Of a stretch of 64,000 nt of DNA, positions 1-7,702 are shown in pieces (position 1 is the first letter of the stretch; each line of letters starts with the position of its first letter). A program made the translations under genes and the position numbers. The stretch is from Bosea sp. 124 (GTDB lineage Bacteria; Pseudomonadota; Alphaproteobacteria; Rhizobiales; Beijerinckiaceae): positions 1,745,001 through 1,809,000 of the forward strand of contig NZ_PZZM01000001.1 in the NCBI RefSeq assembly GCF_003046175.1, read 5' to 3'. A model generated the notes under the pieces. That model saw only the letters and a program-made list of their open reading frames with translations. It was not told the DNA's origin and ran no database searches.

Positions 1-48
1 GTTGCACAGGGGAAGCAGGTGCGTCTGACGCGGGATCGCATCGATCAT
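1..48 (-). CDS. N-terminus of an unidentified protein, cut by the window edge
   Basis: Sixteen codons can be read on the minus strand from an ATG whose first base is at 48 (MIDAIPRQTHLLPLCN), running off the left edge. A purine-rich CAGGAGA lies about five bases upstream of the ATG, which is what supports a real start here. Too little protein is visible to assign a family. It is divergent from the copper-related genes to its right. Confidence 0.35.
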   Translation of the reverse strand, partial: MIDAIPRQTHLLPLCN

Positions 49-346
49 GTTCGTCTCCTGTCGAATGGAGCCCACGACCGCGTCGTGGCGCTTTAGCGTT
101 TGGTGACGCGGCGCAAGCTGCTCGCTCAAATCCCCGCGGCCTTTCGGCAAAACCGATCGACAGGAGCCAATCTGGCGCGTGCCGTCCTGTTTGTCAACTC
201 GATCGTTCTTTTAAAAAAACACCGTGAGATGGACCGGCATGCCCGAGGCATGGGCCGGAACAGAAGATTCTTCTCCGCCGCGCCTCCACGCGCCCGCGAC
301 GCCGCGCCAGCTTGACGCTGGCGTCGCCGCCGGGTCATTTGCCCTC
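49..346. other. Intergenic region with hairpins, no gene seen
   Basis: About 300 bases without a convincing gene. A T-run followed by an A-run (205-220) forms a near-palindrome, which could be part of a promoter. A perfect seven-base stem with a five-base loop lies at 305-323. The two short open frames across this stretch, one on each strand, lack ribosome binding sites and recognisable sequence. Confidence 0.4.
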
Positions 347-721
347 ATGACGGCCGAAACGCCCCTGCTGCTGCGACGCCTGCGCTGCTCCCTGCTGGGA
401 GCCTGGCTGGCGGTTGCCTATGCGCTGGCGGTGCTGGCCTCCGGGCTGGCACCCTCGTCCGCCTCAGCCCATGTTCTGGACGGCACGGTGCTGTGCTCTG
501 GCCTGACACTGCCGGGGCCGGAAGCGCCCGAACCGGCTGGCGAGCCGTCTCACTGCAAGGGCTGCCTGCTCAATCCGGTGATGGCCTGCCCGGCCCAGAC
601 CGGCCAGGTTGGCGTCGCCCGGGCTTCGGCTGTCACGGCGGCCCGGATCGTTGCCGCCATCGTTGTCGCGCCATCGCCGATCCTGGGCCTGCCACCCTCG
701 CGCGCGCCGCCGGCAGCCTAG
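347..721 (+). CDS. Small DUF2946-like protein with an HCxxC motif
   Basis: A 124-residue protein. I chose the ATG at 347 because the hydrophobic segment starts shortly after it (residues about 15-40) and the upstream extension looks non-coding. After the hydrophobic helix comes an export-type small-residue stretch and then His-Cys-x-x-Cys (in SHCKGC), typical of small DUF2946-type proteins found beside copper genes. It lies 112 bases upstream of a PCu(A)C copper chaperone on the same strand, so a role in periplasmic or membrane copper handling is likely by context. The low-complexity C-terminus is rich in Ala and Pro. The family call is tentative. Confidence 0.55.
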   Translation: MTAETPLLLRRLRCSLLGAWLAVAYALAVLASGLAPSSASAHVLDGTVLCSGLTLPGPEAPEPAGEPSHCKGCLLNPVMACPAQTGQVGVARASAVTAARIVAAIVVAPSPILGLPPSRAPPAA

Positions 722-833
722 GCTCTACGGCTCCCCATCTCCCTTTTTCCGGCGCGGTTCTGCGCGGCATCAGCCGTGGCGCGCGCCCGCCATCCGTTCA
801 GGCGCGTCGGCGCCAATCCGATCAGGACATCCC

Positions 834-1322
834 ATGACCAAATCCATTCTCGCCGCCATCGCGATTTCCCTGTCAGTGGGCGGGGCGGCGTTTGCCCATG
901 ACTACAAGGCCGGCACGCTCAGGATCGACCATCCCTGGACCCGTGCCACCCCCGGCGGCGCCAAGGTCGGCGGCGGCTACCTTGCCATCGAGAACGCCGG
1001 ACCGGTGGCCGACCGGCTGGTCTCGGTCTCGGCGCCGTCGATCGCCGGCCGTTCCGAGATCCACGAGATGGCAACGACCAACGGCGTGATGACGATGCGC
1101 CCGCTCGACGGTGGCGTCGCCATCCCGCCCGGCGACAAGATCGAGTTCAAGCCGGGCGGCTACCACATCATGTTCATGGAACTGAAGCAGGCGCTGAAGC
1201 AAGACGAGCGCATCAAAGGCACCCTGACCTTCGAGAAGGCCGGAACCGTCGAGGTCGAGTTCAAGGTCGAGGCCGTCGGCGCCCGCGGCAGCACCGATCA
1301 GGGCGCGCATAAGGGGCATTGA
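834..1322 (+). CDS. Periplasmic copper chaperone, PCu(A)C family
   Basis: A 162-residue exported protein. Residues 1-21 are a classical signal peptide ending in AFA. The mature part carries the conserved His-x-x-Met (EIHEM), a following Met-x-Met, and the HxMxM-type element (YHIMFM) that bind Cu(I) in PCu(A)C proteins. The family delivers copper to the CuA site of cytochrome oxidase or to periplasmic cuproenzymes. A His-rich tail (GAHKGH) could add metal binding. It sits just after a DUF2946-like gene, which fits a two-gene copper unit. The ATG at 834 directly precedes the signal peptide; the longer open frame upstream is not credible protein. Confidence 0.9.
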   Translation: MTKSILAAIAISLSVGGAAFAHDYKAGTLRIDHPWTRATPGGAKVGGGYLAIENAGPVADRLVSVSAPSIAGRSEIHEMATTNGVMTMRPLDGGVAIPPGDKIEFKPGGYHIMFMELKQALKQDERIKGTLTFEKAGTVEVEFKVEAVGARGSTDQGAHKGH

Positions 1323-1338
1323 GGAACTGGGCATATTC

Positions 1339-1367
1339 GTCATGGCCGGGCTCGTCCCGGCCATGAC
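1339..1367. repeat. Intergenic palindrome, possible bidirectional terminator
   Basis: A perfect 12-base inverted repeat (GTCATGGCCGGG and its complement) around a five-base loop. It lies between the convergent copper chaperone and aldolase genes. Similar GTCATGGCCGGG palindromes are common between genes in Rhizobiales. There is no T-run, so it may be a dispersed repeat as much as a terminator. Confidence 0.6.
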
Positions 1368-1401
1368 GTCTTCCTTCGTTGAGGTCGTGTTCAAGACGTG
1401 G

Positions 1402-1424
1402 ATGCTCGCCACAAGGGCGAGCAT
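1402..1424. repeat. Second intergenic hairpin beside the first
   Basis: Nine-base perfect arms (ATGCTCGCC and GGCGAGCAT) with a five-base loop, about 35 bases from the first palindrome and just beyond the aldolase stop. The pair marks the junction of two convergent genes. The arm end GCATGAC resembles the CCATGAC end of the neighbouring palindrome. Confidence 0.5.
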
Positions 1425-1438
1425 GACGGGTGAGACCT

Positions 1439-2368
1439 TCAGATGTCCGCGCGCGGATCGATCTTCGCGACGCGGCCCAGCAGGTAATCGACCTCGGCCC
1501 TGGCCGCAGCGCTGATCGCCGAGCCCGGCTTGCGCTGGGCGTCGCTCTTGAGAATGCCGCGCTTCATCAGCGTGTATTTGCGCACGGCAAGGCCGACGCC
1601 CTGCTGCTGCTCGTAGCGCATCAGCGGCAGATGCGCGTCGAAGATGTCATGCGCCTCGTCGCGCTGGCCGGCCTTCTGCAGCCTGACGACGTCGATCAGC
1701 AGCTCGGGGAAGGCATAGCCGGTCATTGCGCCGTCGGCGCCGCGCTCCATCTCGAAATCGAGGAAAAGCCCGCCATTGCCGGTCAAGATCGAGATCGCCC
1801 GCAGCGAGCCGTCCGCCTGGAACTTGCGCAGCGTCGAGATCTTCTCCAGCCCCGGCCAGTCCTCGTGCTTGAGCATGACGCAGGACGGGTTGTCGGTGAC
1901 GATCTTGCGGATCACCGCCGGGGTCATGATGACCGAGAGCGTCAGCGGATAATCCTGGATGACGAAGGGGATATCGGTCCCGATCGCCTCGACCGCCTGG
2001 GCGTAATAGCCGGTGATCTGGTCGTCGGTGCGCAGGGACGGCGGCGGCGCGATCATCACGGCCGCAGCGCCCAGCTCCATCGACTGGCGCGCCAGAGTGC
2101 GCATGGCGGCGAAGCCCGGAGCGGAGACGCCAACGATCACCGGCTTGCCCGGCATGCCGGCGACGGCGCGCTTGACGATGCCGAGCGATTCCTCCGTCTC
2201 CAGCTTGGGCGCCTCGCCCATGATGCCGAGCACGGTCGTGCCGTCCGACCCGATCTCGTCATAGAAGGAAAACAGCTTCTCGGTGGAGGTCCAGTCGAGC
2301 GTGCCGTCCGGGTTGAACGGCGTCGGCGCGATCGGGAAGACGCCGCTGGCGTCGGGAGTGAGCTTCAT
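1439..2368 (-). CDS. Dihydrodipicolinate synthase / N-acetylneuraminate lyase family aldolase
   Basis: A 309-residue TIM-barrel class I aldolase. The family's Schiff-base lysine is present in MLKHED, and a GxxGE element (GIMGEAP) stands where DapA has GTTGE. The usual YNxP motif carrying the catalytic tyrosine reads QDYPLTLS, so this is probably not a true DapA but a relative acting on another 2-oxo acid. The start at 2368 (MKLTPDASG) follows AGAAAG. The FAH-family gene 40 bases upstream on the same strand points to a shared sugar-acid or aromatic breakdown route. The substrate cannot be told from sequence. Confidence 0.85.
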   Translation of the reverse strand: MKLTPDASGVFPIAPTPFNPDGTLDWTSTEKLFSFYDEIGSDGTTVLGIMGEAPKLETEESLGIVKRAVAGMPGKPVIVGVSAPGFAAMRTLARQSMELGAAAVMIAPPPSLRTDDQITGYYAQAVEAIGTDIPFVIQDYPLTLSVIMTPAVIRKIVTDNPSCVMLKHEDWPGLEKISTLRKFQADGSLRAISILTGNGGLFLDFEMERGADGAMTGYAFPELLIDVVRLQKAGQRDEAHDIFDAHLPLMRYEQQQGVGLAVRKYTLMKRGILKSDAQRKPGSAISAAARAEVDYLLGRVAKIDPRADI

Positions 2369-2408
2369 GGTGGTGACTTTCTGCGACTTGAGATGGCGGA
2401 TAGGCCGA

Positions 2409-3095
2409 TCAGACGATGCGGGTGCGGACGCTGCCGACGCCGGCGATCTCCCCTTCAAGCACATCGCCGCTGACCACGGCGGCAACGCCCTCGGGCGTGC
2501 CGGTGAAGATCAGGTCGCCAGGGGCGAGCTCGACCAGCCCCGAGAGATAGGCGATCGTCTCCGGCACGTTCCAGATCTGCTTGGCGAGGTCGGAGCTCTG
2601 GCGCGGCACGCCGTTGACGACGAGTTCGATCTTGCCGGCTGCCGGATGACCGACATGGCTGGCGGGCGCAATCTCGCCGACCGGGCCCGAGAAGTCGAAG
2701 CCCTTGGCCATGTCCCAGGGCTTGCCGCCCTTCTTGGCGGCGGCCTGGAGATCGCGGCGGGTCATATCGAGACCGGCGGCATAGCCATAGACGTGGCTGA
2801 GCGCATCCGCTTCGGCGATGTCCTTGCCACCGGTGCCGATCGCCACGACCAGTTCCATCTCGTGATGGAGGTCCCTGGTCTTCGTCGGATAAGGCATGTC
2901 GGCGCCGTTGATCAGCAGCGCATCGGCGGGCTTGGTGAAGAAGAACGGCTCCTCGCGATCGGGGTCCCCGCCCATTTCGCGCGTGTGCTCGGCATAGTTG
3001 CGGCCGACGCAGAAAACGCGGCGCACCGGGAAGAGCCCGCCGCCAGCCACCGGGACGGCCGTCACGGCCGGCGGGTCGATCACATAATTCGTCAT
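2409..3095 (-). CDS. Fumarylacetoacetate hydrolase (FAH) family protein
   Basis: A 228-residue FAH-fold enzyme. The N-terminal VFCVGRNYAEH, the metal-binding glutamates around HHEMELVV, the FTKPADAL element, and the late GDLIFTGTPEGV are all standard for the family, which cleaves C-C bonds or hydrates 2-oxo acids with Mg2+ or Mn2+. Length is normal for the short (acylpyruvase/HpcE-like) branch. It is the first gene of a likely two-gene unit with the downstream aldolase-family gene. The exact substrate is unknown. Confidence 0.9.
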   Translation of the reverse strand: MTNYVIDPPAVTAVPVAGGGLFPVRRVFCVGRNYAEHTREMGGDPDREEPFFFTKPADALLINGADMPYPTKTRDLHHEMELVVAIGTGGKDIAEADALSHVYGYAAGLDMTRRDLQAAAKKGGKPWDMAKGFDFSGPVGEIAPASHVGHPAAGKIELVVNGVPRQSSDLAKQIWNVPETIAYLSGLVELAPGDLIFTGTPEGVAAVVSGDVLEGEIAGVGSVRTRIV

Positions 3096-3314
3096 GGCGG
3101 AGGCTCTCCTGCAGCGTTTTTTCGCCGTTGTTCATGCGTGAGGGAAAGCCGGTGAGCAAGGCCCCAGTTCGCCAGCGGCGTTGCTTCGGCGGCATGCCAC
3201 AGCAGGGGCGAAATGGTCGTTGTGCGGCGCGTCATTGCAACCGGGGCGAATTGCCCCATAGAGTAGGGCTGGGCCGGCATGTGCCGGCCTGAACTGAGAC
3301 TGAAGGAACAGCAC

Positions 3315-3524
3315 GTGAGCACGGGTACCGTGAAGTGGTTCAACGAGACCAAGGGCTACGGATTCATCACGCCTGACCAGGGCGGCAGCGATGTCTTCGT
3401 GCATATCAGCGCGGTCGAGCGCTCGGGCATGCGCGGCCTGAACGAAGGTCAGAAGATCAGCTACGATCTCGAGGCCGATCGCAAAACCGGCAAGTCCTCG
3501 GCGGTCAATCTCAAGACGGCCTGA
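3315..3524 (+). CDS. cspA: Cold-shock domain protein (CspA family)
   Basis: A 69-residue single OB-fold protein. It shows RNP1 (KGYGFIT) and RNP2 (VFVHISAV) and the leading TGTVKWFN, as in CspA-type RNA chaperones that melt mRNA structure. I use the GTG at 3315 because AAGGA sits seven bases before it and the protein then starts at the family's usual place; an upstream ATG at 3279 would add twelve unrelated residues. The 219 bases upstream form a leader long enough for the structured 5' UTR seen on csp genes, but no cold-box was identified. Confidence 0.93.
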   Translation: MSTGTVKWFNETKGYGFITPDQGGSDVFVHISAVERSGMRGLNEGQKISYDLEADRKTGKSSAVNLKTA

Positions 3525-3696
3525 TCCAACACCCAGACGGGAGGCCGATCGGCGGCGTCGCTTCCCGAGCCAATGCGAATCTCTATCGATCTATCCGGAC
3601 TGAAGACGATTCCCGGCATGCCCGTCGCCCAGATGGCGGCGGTCGAGGGCCCAAGAGCGCACCGGCTCACAACCGAGCTTCCACGCTCCAGGCCGG

Positions 3697-3725
3697 CTCG
3701 AACGACCTGCACTCGAACGACCTGC
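3697..3725. repeat. Short tandem repeat, 14 bases twice
   Basis: The 14-mer CTCGAACGACCTGC occurs at 3697-3710 and 3712-3725, a one-base gap apart, in the gene-free stretch between cspA and the exporter gene. The flanking 3525-3744 region shows nothing else I can interpret. Confidence 0.6.
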
Positions 3726-3744
3726 CCTCGCTGGCGTTCTCTCG

Positions 3745-4983
3745 CTAGCTTCGCCCGGCAGCCGGGCGGAACAGCCGTCCCTTCTCCGTCACCAGCACGA
3801 TCGCCAGCGCGACCAGCCCGCACAGCGCGAAGCCGAGCGTGATCGGAACGACCGTGCCGTCGAAATGCTGCCCGATATAGAAGCCGAGCAGTGCCCCGCC
3901 GACCGTCGTGACGAAGCCCTGCACCGAAGAGGCCGTGCCGGCGACATGGCCGAGCGGGTCCATCGCCATGGCGCCAAAATTCGGGGCGACCAGCCCGAAG
4001 CAGAACATCGCGCCGGCCTGGAAGGCTGCGAAGCTCCAGAGCGATTCATGTCCCGACAGCGCCAGCAGCGCATGGGTGCCGGTCAGGGCGATGTAGGCCA
4101 GCAGCGCGCCATGCGAGACGCGGCGCATGCCGAGCCGGACAACGATCCGCGAATTAAGCAGCGAGGCCGCGGCCATGCCCATCGCGATCAAGGCGAAGAT
4201 GGTGGTGAACCATTCCGGCGCCTTGAAGACGTCGACGAAGACCTGCTGGGCCGAATTGATGAAGCCGAAGAGCCCACCGAGTACGAAAGCCATCGCCAGC
4301 ATGTAACCGACGGCGAGCCGCGTCGTCAGCGTGGTGCGGAAGGCGGCGACGACGGTCGCGACCTCGATCGGCTTGCGGTCCTCGGGATGCTGCGTCTCGG
4401 GCAGGCTCAGCATCACCCAGAGCATCACCAGCGCGCCGAAGATCGTCAGCACGCCGAAGATCCAGCGCCAGGGCGCGACGAGCAGGATTGCCTGGCCGAT
4501 GGAGGGAGCCAGGATCGGCACCGCCAGGAAGACGATCATCGCCAGCGACATGACACGGGCCATGTCGCGGCCGGAATAGCAGTCGCGCACGATCGAGACG
4601 ACGAGCACGCGGGTCGCCGCGGCACCGACGCCCTGGACGACGCGGGCCGCCATCAGCGCTTCGAAGGAGCCGGCAAAAGCTGCGGCGATGCTGGCTCCGA
4701 CATAGACGACGAGGCCGAACAAGAGGACGGGCCTGCGGCCGAAACGGTCGGACAGCGTGCCATAGACGATCTGTGCGGAGCCGAAGCCGAGCAGATAGGC
4801 CGTGATGATCCATTGCCGCTCGTTGGAGCCCGCGATGCCGAGCGCCTCGGCCATCTGCGGCAGCGCCGGCAACATCGAATCGATCGCGAGCGCATTCGCC
4901 GCCATCAGCGCGGCCATCAGCGCCACGAAGGTACGGAAGCTCATGCCGTGGCGGGGCCCGGCGGCGGGGGAAGCGTCGGTCAT
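3745..4983 (-). CDS. MFS multidrug exporter, Bcr/CflA type
   Basis: A 412-residue, 12-helix major facilitator transporter of the drug:H+ antiporter type. N-terminal features match Bcr/CflA: ALAIDSMLPALPQM in helix 1, GSAQIVYGTLSDRFGRRPVL for the helix 2-3 loop motif, and a VQGVGAA motif C region around residue 120. Such proteins export chloramphenicol, bicyclomycin, sulfonamides or metabolites. It stands alone, divergent from the next gene. The substrate is not predictable. Confidence 0.88.
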   Translation of the reverse strand: MTDASPAAGPRHGMSFRTFVALMAALMAANALAIDSMLPALPQMAEALGIAGSNERQWIITAYLLGFGSAQIVYGTLSDRFGRRPVLLFGLVVYVGASIAAAFAGSFEALMAARVVQGVGAAATRVLVVSIVRDCYSGRDMARVMSLAMIVFLAVPILAPSIGQAILLVAPWRWIFGVLTIFGALVMLWVMLSLPETQHPEDRKPIEVATVVAAFRTTLTTRLAVGYMLAMAFVLGGLFGFINSAQQVFVDVFKAPEWFTTIFALIAMGMAAASLLNSRIVVRLGMRRVSHGALLAYIALTGTHALLALSGHESLWSFAAFQAGAMFCFGLVAPNFGAMAMDPLGHVAGTASSVQGFVTTVGGALLGFYIGQHFDGTVVPITLGFALCGLVALAIVLVTEKGRLFRPAAGRS

Positions 4984-5232
4984 GGCAGCCTGTCTACGGG
5001 CGCAATCCGCCGATGGCGGATGCAGATGAACGTAAGCCCCTGATTTGTCGCTCTAAGCCGTTGCGAAAAGCATGACAACCCGGCCTGAGCGGGGCGCGCC
5101 ATGCGCTCCGTGGGCAGCGCCGCCGCGCAAGCCCCACACCAGCCTCGCGCCCGATCGTCATGGATTGCCGGCTTCGTCTGGCGCCGGCCGGACGACCTGC
5201 TATCGTCGCGCGCGGGAACGGGGCGGGGACCG

Positions 5233-5946
5233 ATGGTCGAAACAGGCGCGATGCGACAGGTCGTCATGACGCAAGGCGTGATGACGATCGAGGGCGTCAC
5301 AGGACGGTTCGCTCAGGGCCTCGGCAGGCATCTGCGCCTGAGTGCGACCGGGTTGCGCCTGGTCCGCGGCTTCGCCCGCCGCGACGGGCGGCTCGACGAC
5401 GACACCCGCATCCTCGGGCGCGCCTCGCTCATCGGCGACAGCCTCAACCGGGCCGGCGCCAGCGGCGAGGCCAGCGAGATCGCCCTGACGATCCGCCCCC
5501 TCGCCACTGGCGAAGACGGACGCATCCTGCTGCTGCTCGGCTTTCGCGAGGGCGAGGACGAGGCCGCCGGCTTCTTCGCGGAGGTCTTCGCGGCCTCCGG
5601 CGTGTTCGAGGCCTTGAGGACCGACGTGCTGTCGGGCGCGGCGCAGGTGCTGTCGCTCTCGGCCACGACCAGCCTCTGGGTGCGGGAAAACGAGCGCGAC
5701 GCCGTGCCCGGCATGCCCGTCGCCTGGCATCTCGGCCTGGAGGCGGACGGGCGCCGGAGCGCGCCGGCCCGTGGCCTGATCGAGACGCTGGATTGGCACG
5801 GCACCGCTGCGCCGGTCACGCCGGCTCCCGCCCATGACGAGGAGCCGTTCGAGGCGAGCGCCGACCTGCTGGCCCGCATCAACTGGAGCCTCAAGCAGGT
5901 CGTGCTGGTGCTCGTGTTCCTGCTGATCGTGGTCGCGCTGAAATAG
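5233..5946 (+). CDS. Uncharacterised protein with a C-terminal membrane anchor
   Basis: A 237-residue protein that I do not recognise. It has no signal peptide. The body (residues about 15-210) looks like an alpha/beta cytoplasmic domain with pieces such as RILLLLGFREGEDEAAGFF, and the last 20 residues are a hydrophobic helix ending in Lys, so it is probably a tail-anchored inner-membrane protein. Start choice is uncertain: ATGs at 5233, 5251, 5266 and 5281 are in frame, and the open frame reaches back to 5101. It is convergent with the next gene. Codon use is like its neighbours. Confidence 0.55.
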   Translation: MVETGAMRQVVMTQGVMTIEGVTGRFAQGLGRHLRLSATGLRLVRGFARRDGRLDDDTRILGRASLIGDSLNRAGASGEASEIALTIRPLATGEDGRILLLLGFREGEDEAAGFFAEVFAASGVFEALRTDVLSGAAQVLSLSATTSLWVRENERDAVPGMPVAWHLGLEADGRRSAPARGLIETLDWHGTAAPVTPAPAHDEEPFEASADLLARINWSLKQVVLVLVFLLIVVALK

Positions 5947-5963
5947 CCGCCTCGATCGGAAAA

Positions 5964-6938
5964 TCAGCGCTCATGGCGCCTGATGCGCCGGACCATCTCG
6001 TTCAGCGCCAGCAGCACCAGCGCCAGGATGAACGGCAGGATGTAGTAGACGATCCGGAAGATCAGCAGCGCGCCGAGCACATGCTCGAAGGGCAGGCGGC
6101 TCAGCGCGACCAGCATCGTCGCCTCGAAGACACCTAGCCCGCCCGGCGCATGGCTGGCGATACCGACGAGGCAGGCGAAGACATAGACGGCGAGGAAGCT
6201 CGGATAGTCGATGCCGTGTCCGCCCGGCAGCAGCACGAACAGCACCGCCGCCGCGGCACAGACCTCGGTCGCGCCGAGGAACATCTGGCCGAGCGTGATG
6301 GCGAGCCCGGGCAAGGGCAGGTTCCAGCCGCGCACGCGGATGGTGCGCTCGCCGCTGGCGATCCAGCTCAGATAGACAAGCGTACCGAGCCCGACCGCCG
6401 CGCCGACCAGTTGCACCACGAGCGGCGAGGTGCGCGCCAGCGTGGCAACGGACCCTGTCGCGTAGAACAGGCTGACGCAGAGGATCGCGCCCAGCCCCAG
6501 CCAGAAGGTCAGGCCGGCGATGACCGTCAGGCTCGCGACCTCGGAGGCGCGCACGCCCTTGGGCGAATAGATCCAGTAGCGCACGGTGCCGCCGGTCACG
6601 ATCGGGAAGCCGAGCGTGAAGGAGACGGAATAGCTGGTGAAGGAGGCAAGCGCCGTCGTGCGGTAGGGTATCGACAGCCCGAGCCGCTTCAGCGCCAGCG
6701 CATCATAGCCGGTGAGCAGCAGATAGCTCAGGGCGGTGAAGCCGCCGGCCAGGCCGAGTTGCCGCAGGCTGGCATTGGCGAAGGCGCCGGCGAGTTCGCC
6801 CGGCTCGATCTCCTGGACGATGTACCAGAGCACCACCAGCGAGGCGCCGAAGATCACGATGCTGGCGAGCGGCCCGAGCCACCACCAGCGGCTGCGCCTG
6901 CGCGGAGGCATTCCTGGCTCTAGCTGGCCGAACGACAT
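5964..6938 (-). CDS. UPF0104 / LPG-synthase-like integral membrane protein
   Basis: A 324-residue protein with about eight membrane helices. It matches the membrane domain shared by UPF0104 proteins and the N-terminal flippase part of MprF: TGYDALALKRLG, SFTLGFPIVTGGTVRYW, and the late SHAPGGLGVFEA motif are characteristic. MprF proteins add lysine or alanine to phosphatidylglycerol and flip it; this gene has only the transmembrane half, so a lipid-transport role without its own aminoacyl-transferase is the likely reading. I start at the ATG at 6938 because the upstream open frame is arginine-rich noise. Confidence 0.8.
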   Translation of the reverse strand: MSFGQLEPGMPPRRRSRWWWLGPLASIVIFGASLVVLWYIVQEIEPGELAGAFANASLRQLGLAGGFTALSYLLLTGYDALALKRLGLSIPYRTTALASFTSYSVSFTLGFPIVTGGTVRYWIYSPKGVRASEVASLTVIAGLTFWLGLGAILCVSLFYATGSVATLARTSPLVVQLVGAAVGLGTLVYLSWIASGERTIRVRGWNLPLPGLAITLGQMFLGATEVCAAAAVLFVLLPGGHGIDYPSFLAVYVFACLVGIASHAPGGLGVFEATMLVALSRLPFEHVLGALLIFRIVYYILPFILALVLLALNEMVRRIRRHER

Positions 6939-7098
6939 ACGCACTCTTGGTCGGTTTCGCGCAGGAGGCGGTGGCCAGCGGCGCCGATTGCGGGCGGCAG
7001 GCCAGGACGGCCCCGGCCGCAGACATAGCGCCTCGGCGGCAATGCACAAGGCAAGACGGCGCGGCGAATGCGCGCCATGAGCAAGGCGCAGTGCGCGA

Positions 7099-7674
7099 TC
7101 AGCCGGTTTTTCTGAACACCCGCAGCGTCTTGAAGCTGGCGACTTCGTCGACCTGCGCGGTTTTGGCCCAATCGGCGATGATCGGCTCGGCCGTCGCATA
7201 GGCGAAGGACCCGGTGTAGAACAGCAGATAGCCGCCGACATCGGTTTGCGCCGTGAAGAGGTCGATCACCTCGCGGTCGGTCAGCGCGCCATAGGCGTCG
7301 TTCGCCTCGGTCCTGAATTCGCAGGCATGGAACAGCGTGACGATGTCGAAGCGGGGCAGGAGCTTCGCATTGCTGGTGTAGATGTCGCCGAAATAGGCGC
7401 TGTAGGTCTTGGTGATCGTCGGATTGCCAGTCGCGAGCTTGACGAAGGCATCGTATTCCTTCGGCGAGGCGGTGATGCCGAGCACGGTGCAGTCGAGTTC
7501 AGGCTCGGCGCATCGGATGCCGACATAATGGTGGCCGCCGGTGCCGAAATGGTAGATGCGCTTGCCGGTCAGGCCCTCTTCCTCCAGCCATTCGACGAAA
7601 TGGACGTCGCACGGGCATTGCTCGACGCGCAGGCCCCAGTAGACGTCCCAGATGTTCATCGTCGCGGCGGTCAT
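7099..7674 (-). CDS. Uncharacterised protein with a methyltransferase-like core
   Basis: A 191-residue cytoplasmic protein. The stretch KRIYHFGTGGHHYVG followed by two strand-like hydrophobic blocks (CTVLGITAS and FDIVTLFHACEF) resembles the order of SAM-dependent methyltransferase motifs I-IV, but the glycine-rich loop is not canonical and the SAM-binding acidic residue is unclear. Its N-terminus has a CPC pair (EQCPCD). It lies 28 bases downstream of the ABC protein gene on the same strand, so the two are probably co-transcribed. The function is unknown. Confidence 0.6.
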   Translation of the reverse strand: MTAATMNIWDVYWGLRVEQCPCDVHFVEWLEEEGLTGKRIYHFGTGGHHYVGIRCAEPELDCTVLGITASPKEYDAFVKLATGNPTITKTYSAYFGDIYTSNAKLLPRFDIVTLFHACEFRTEANDAYGALTDREVIDLFTAQTDVGGYLLFYTGSFAYATAEPIIADWAKTAQVDEVASFKTLRVFRKTG

Positions 7675-7702
7675 GGCTTTCGGCTCCCTGAAAAGATGAT
7701 GG

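Noticed and set aside
3092..3352. Minus-strand 86-codon frame overlapping cspA
   Set aside because: Antisense to the cold-shock gene and its leader, without any family features.
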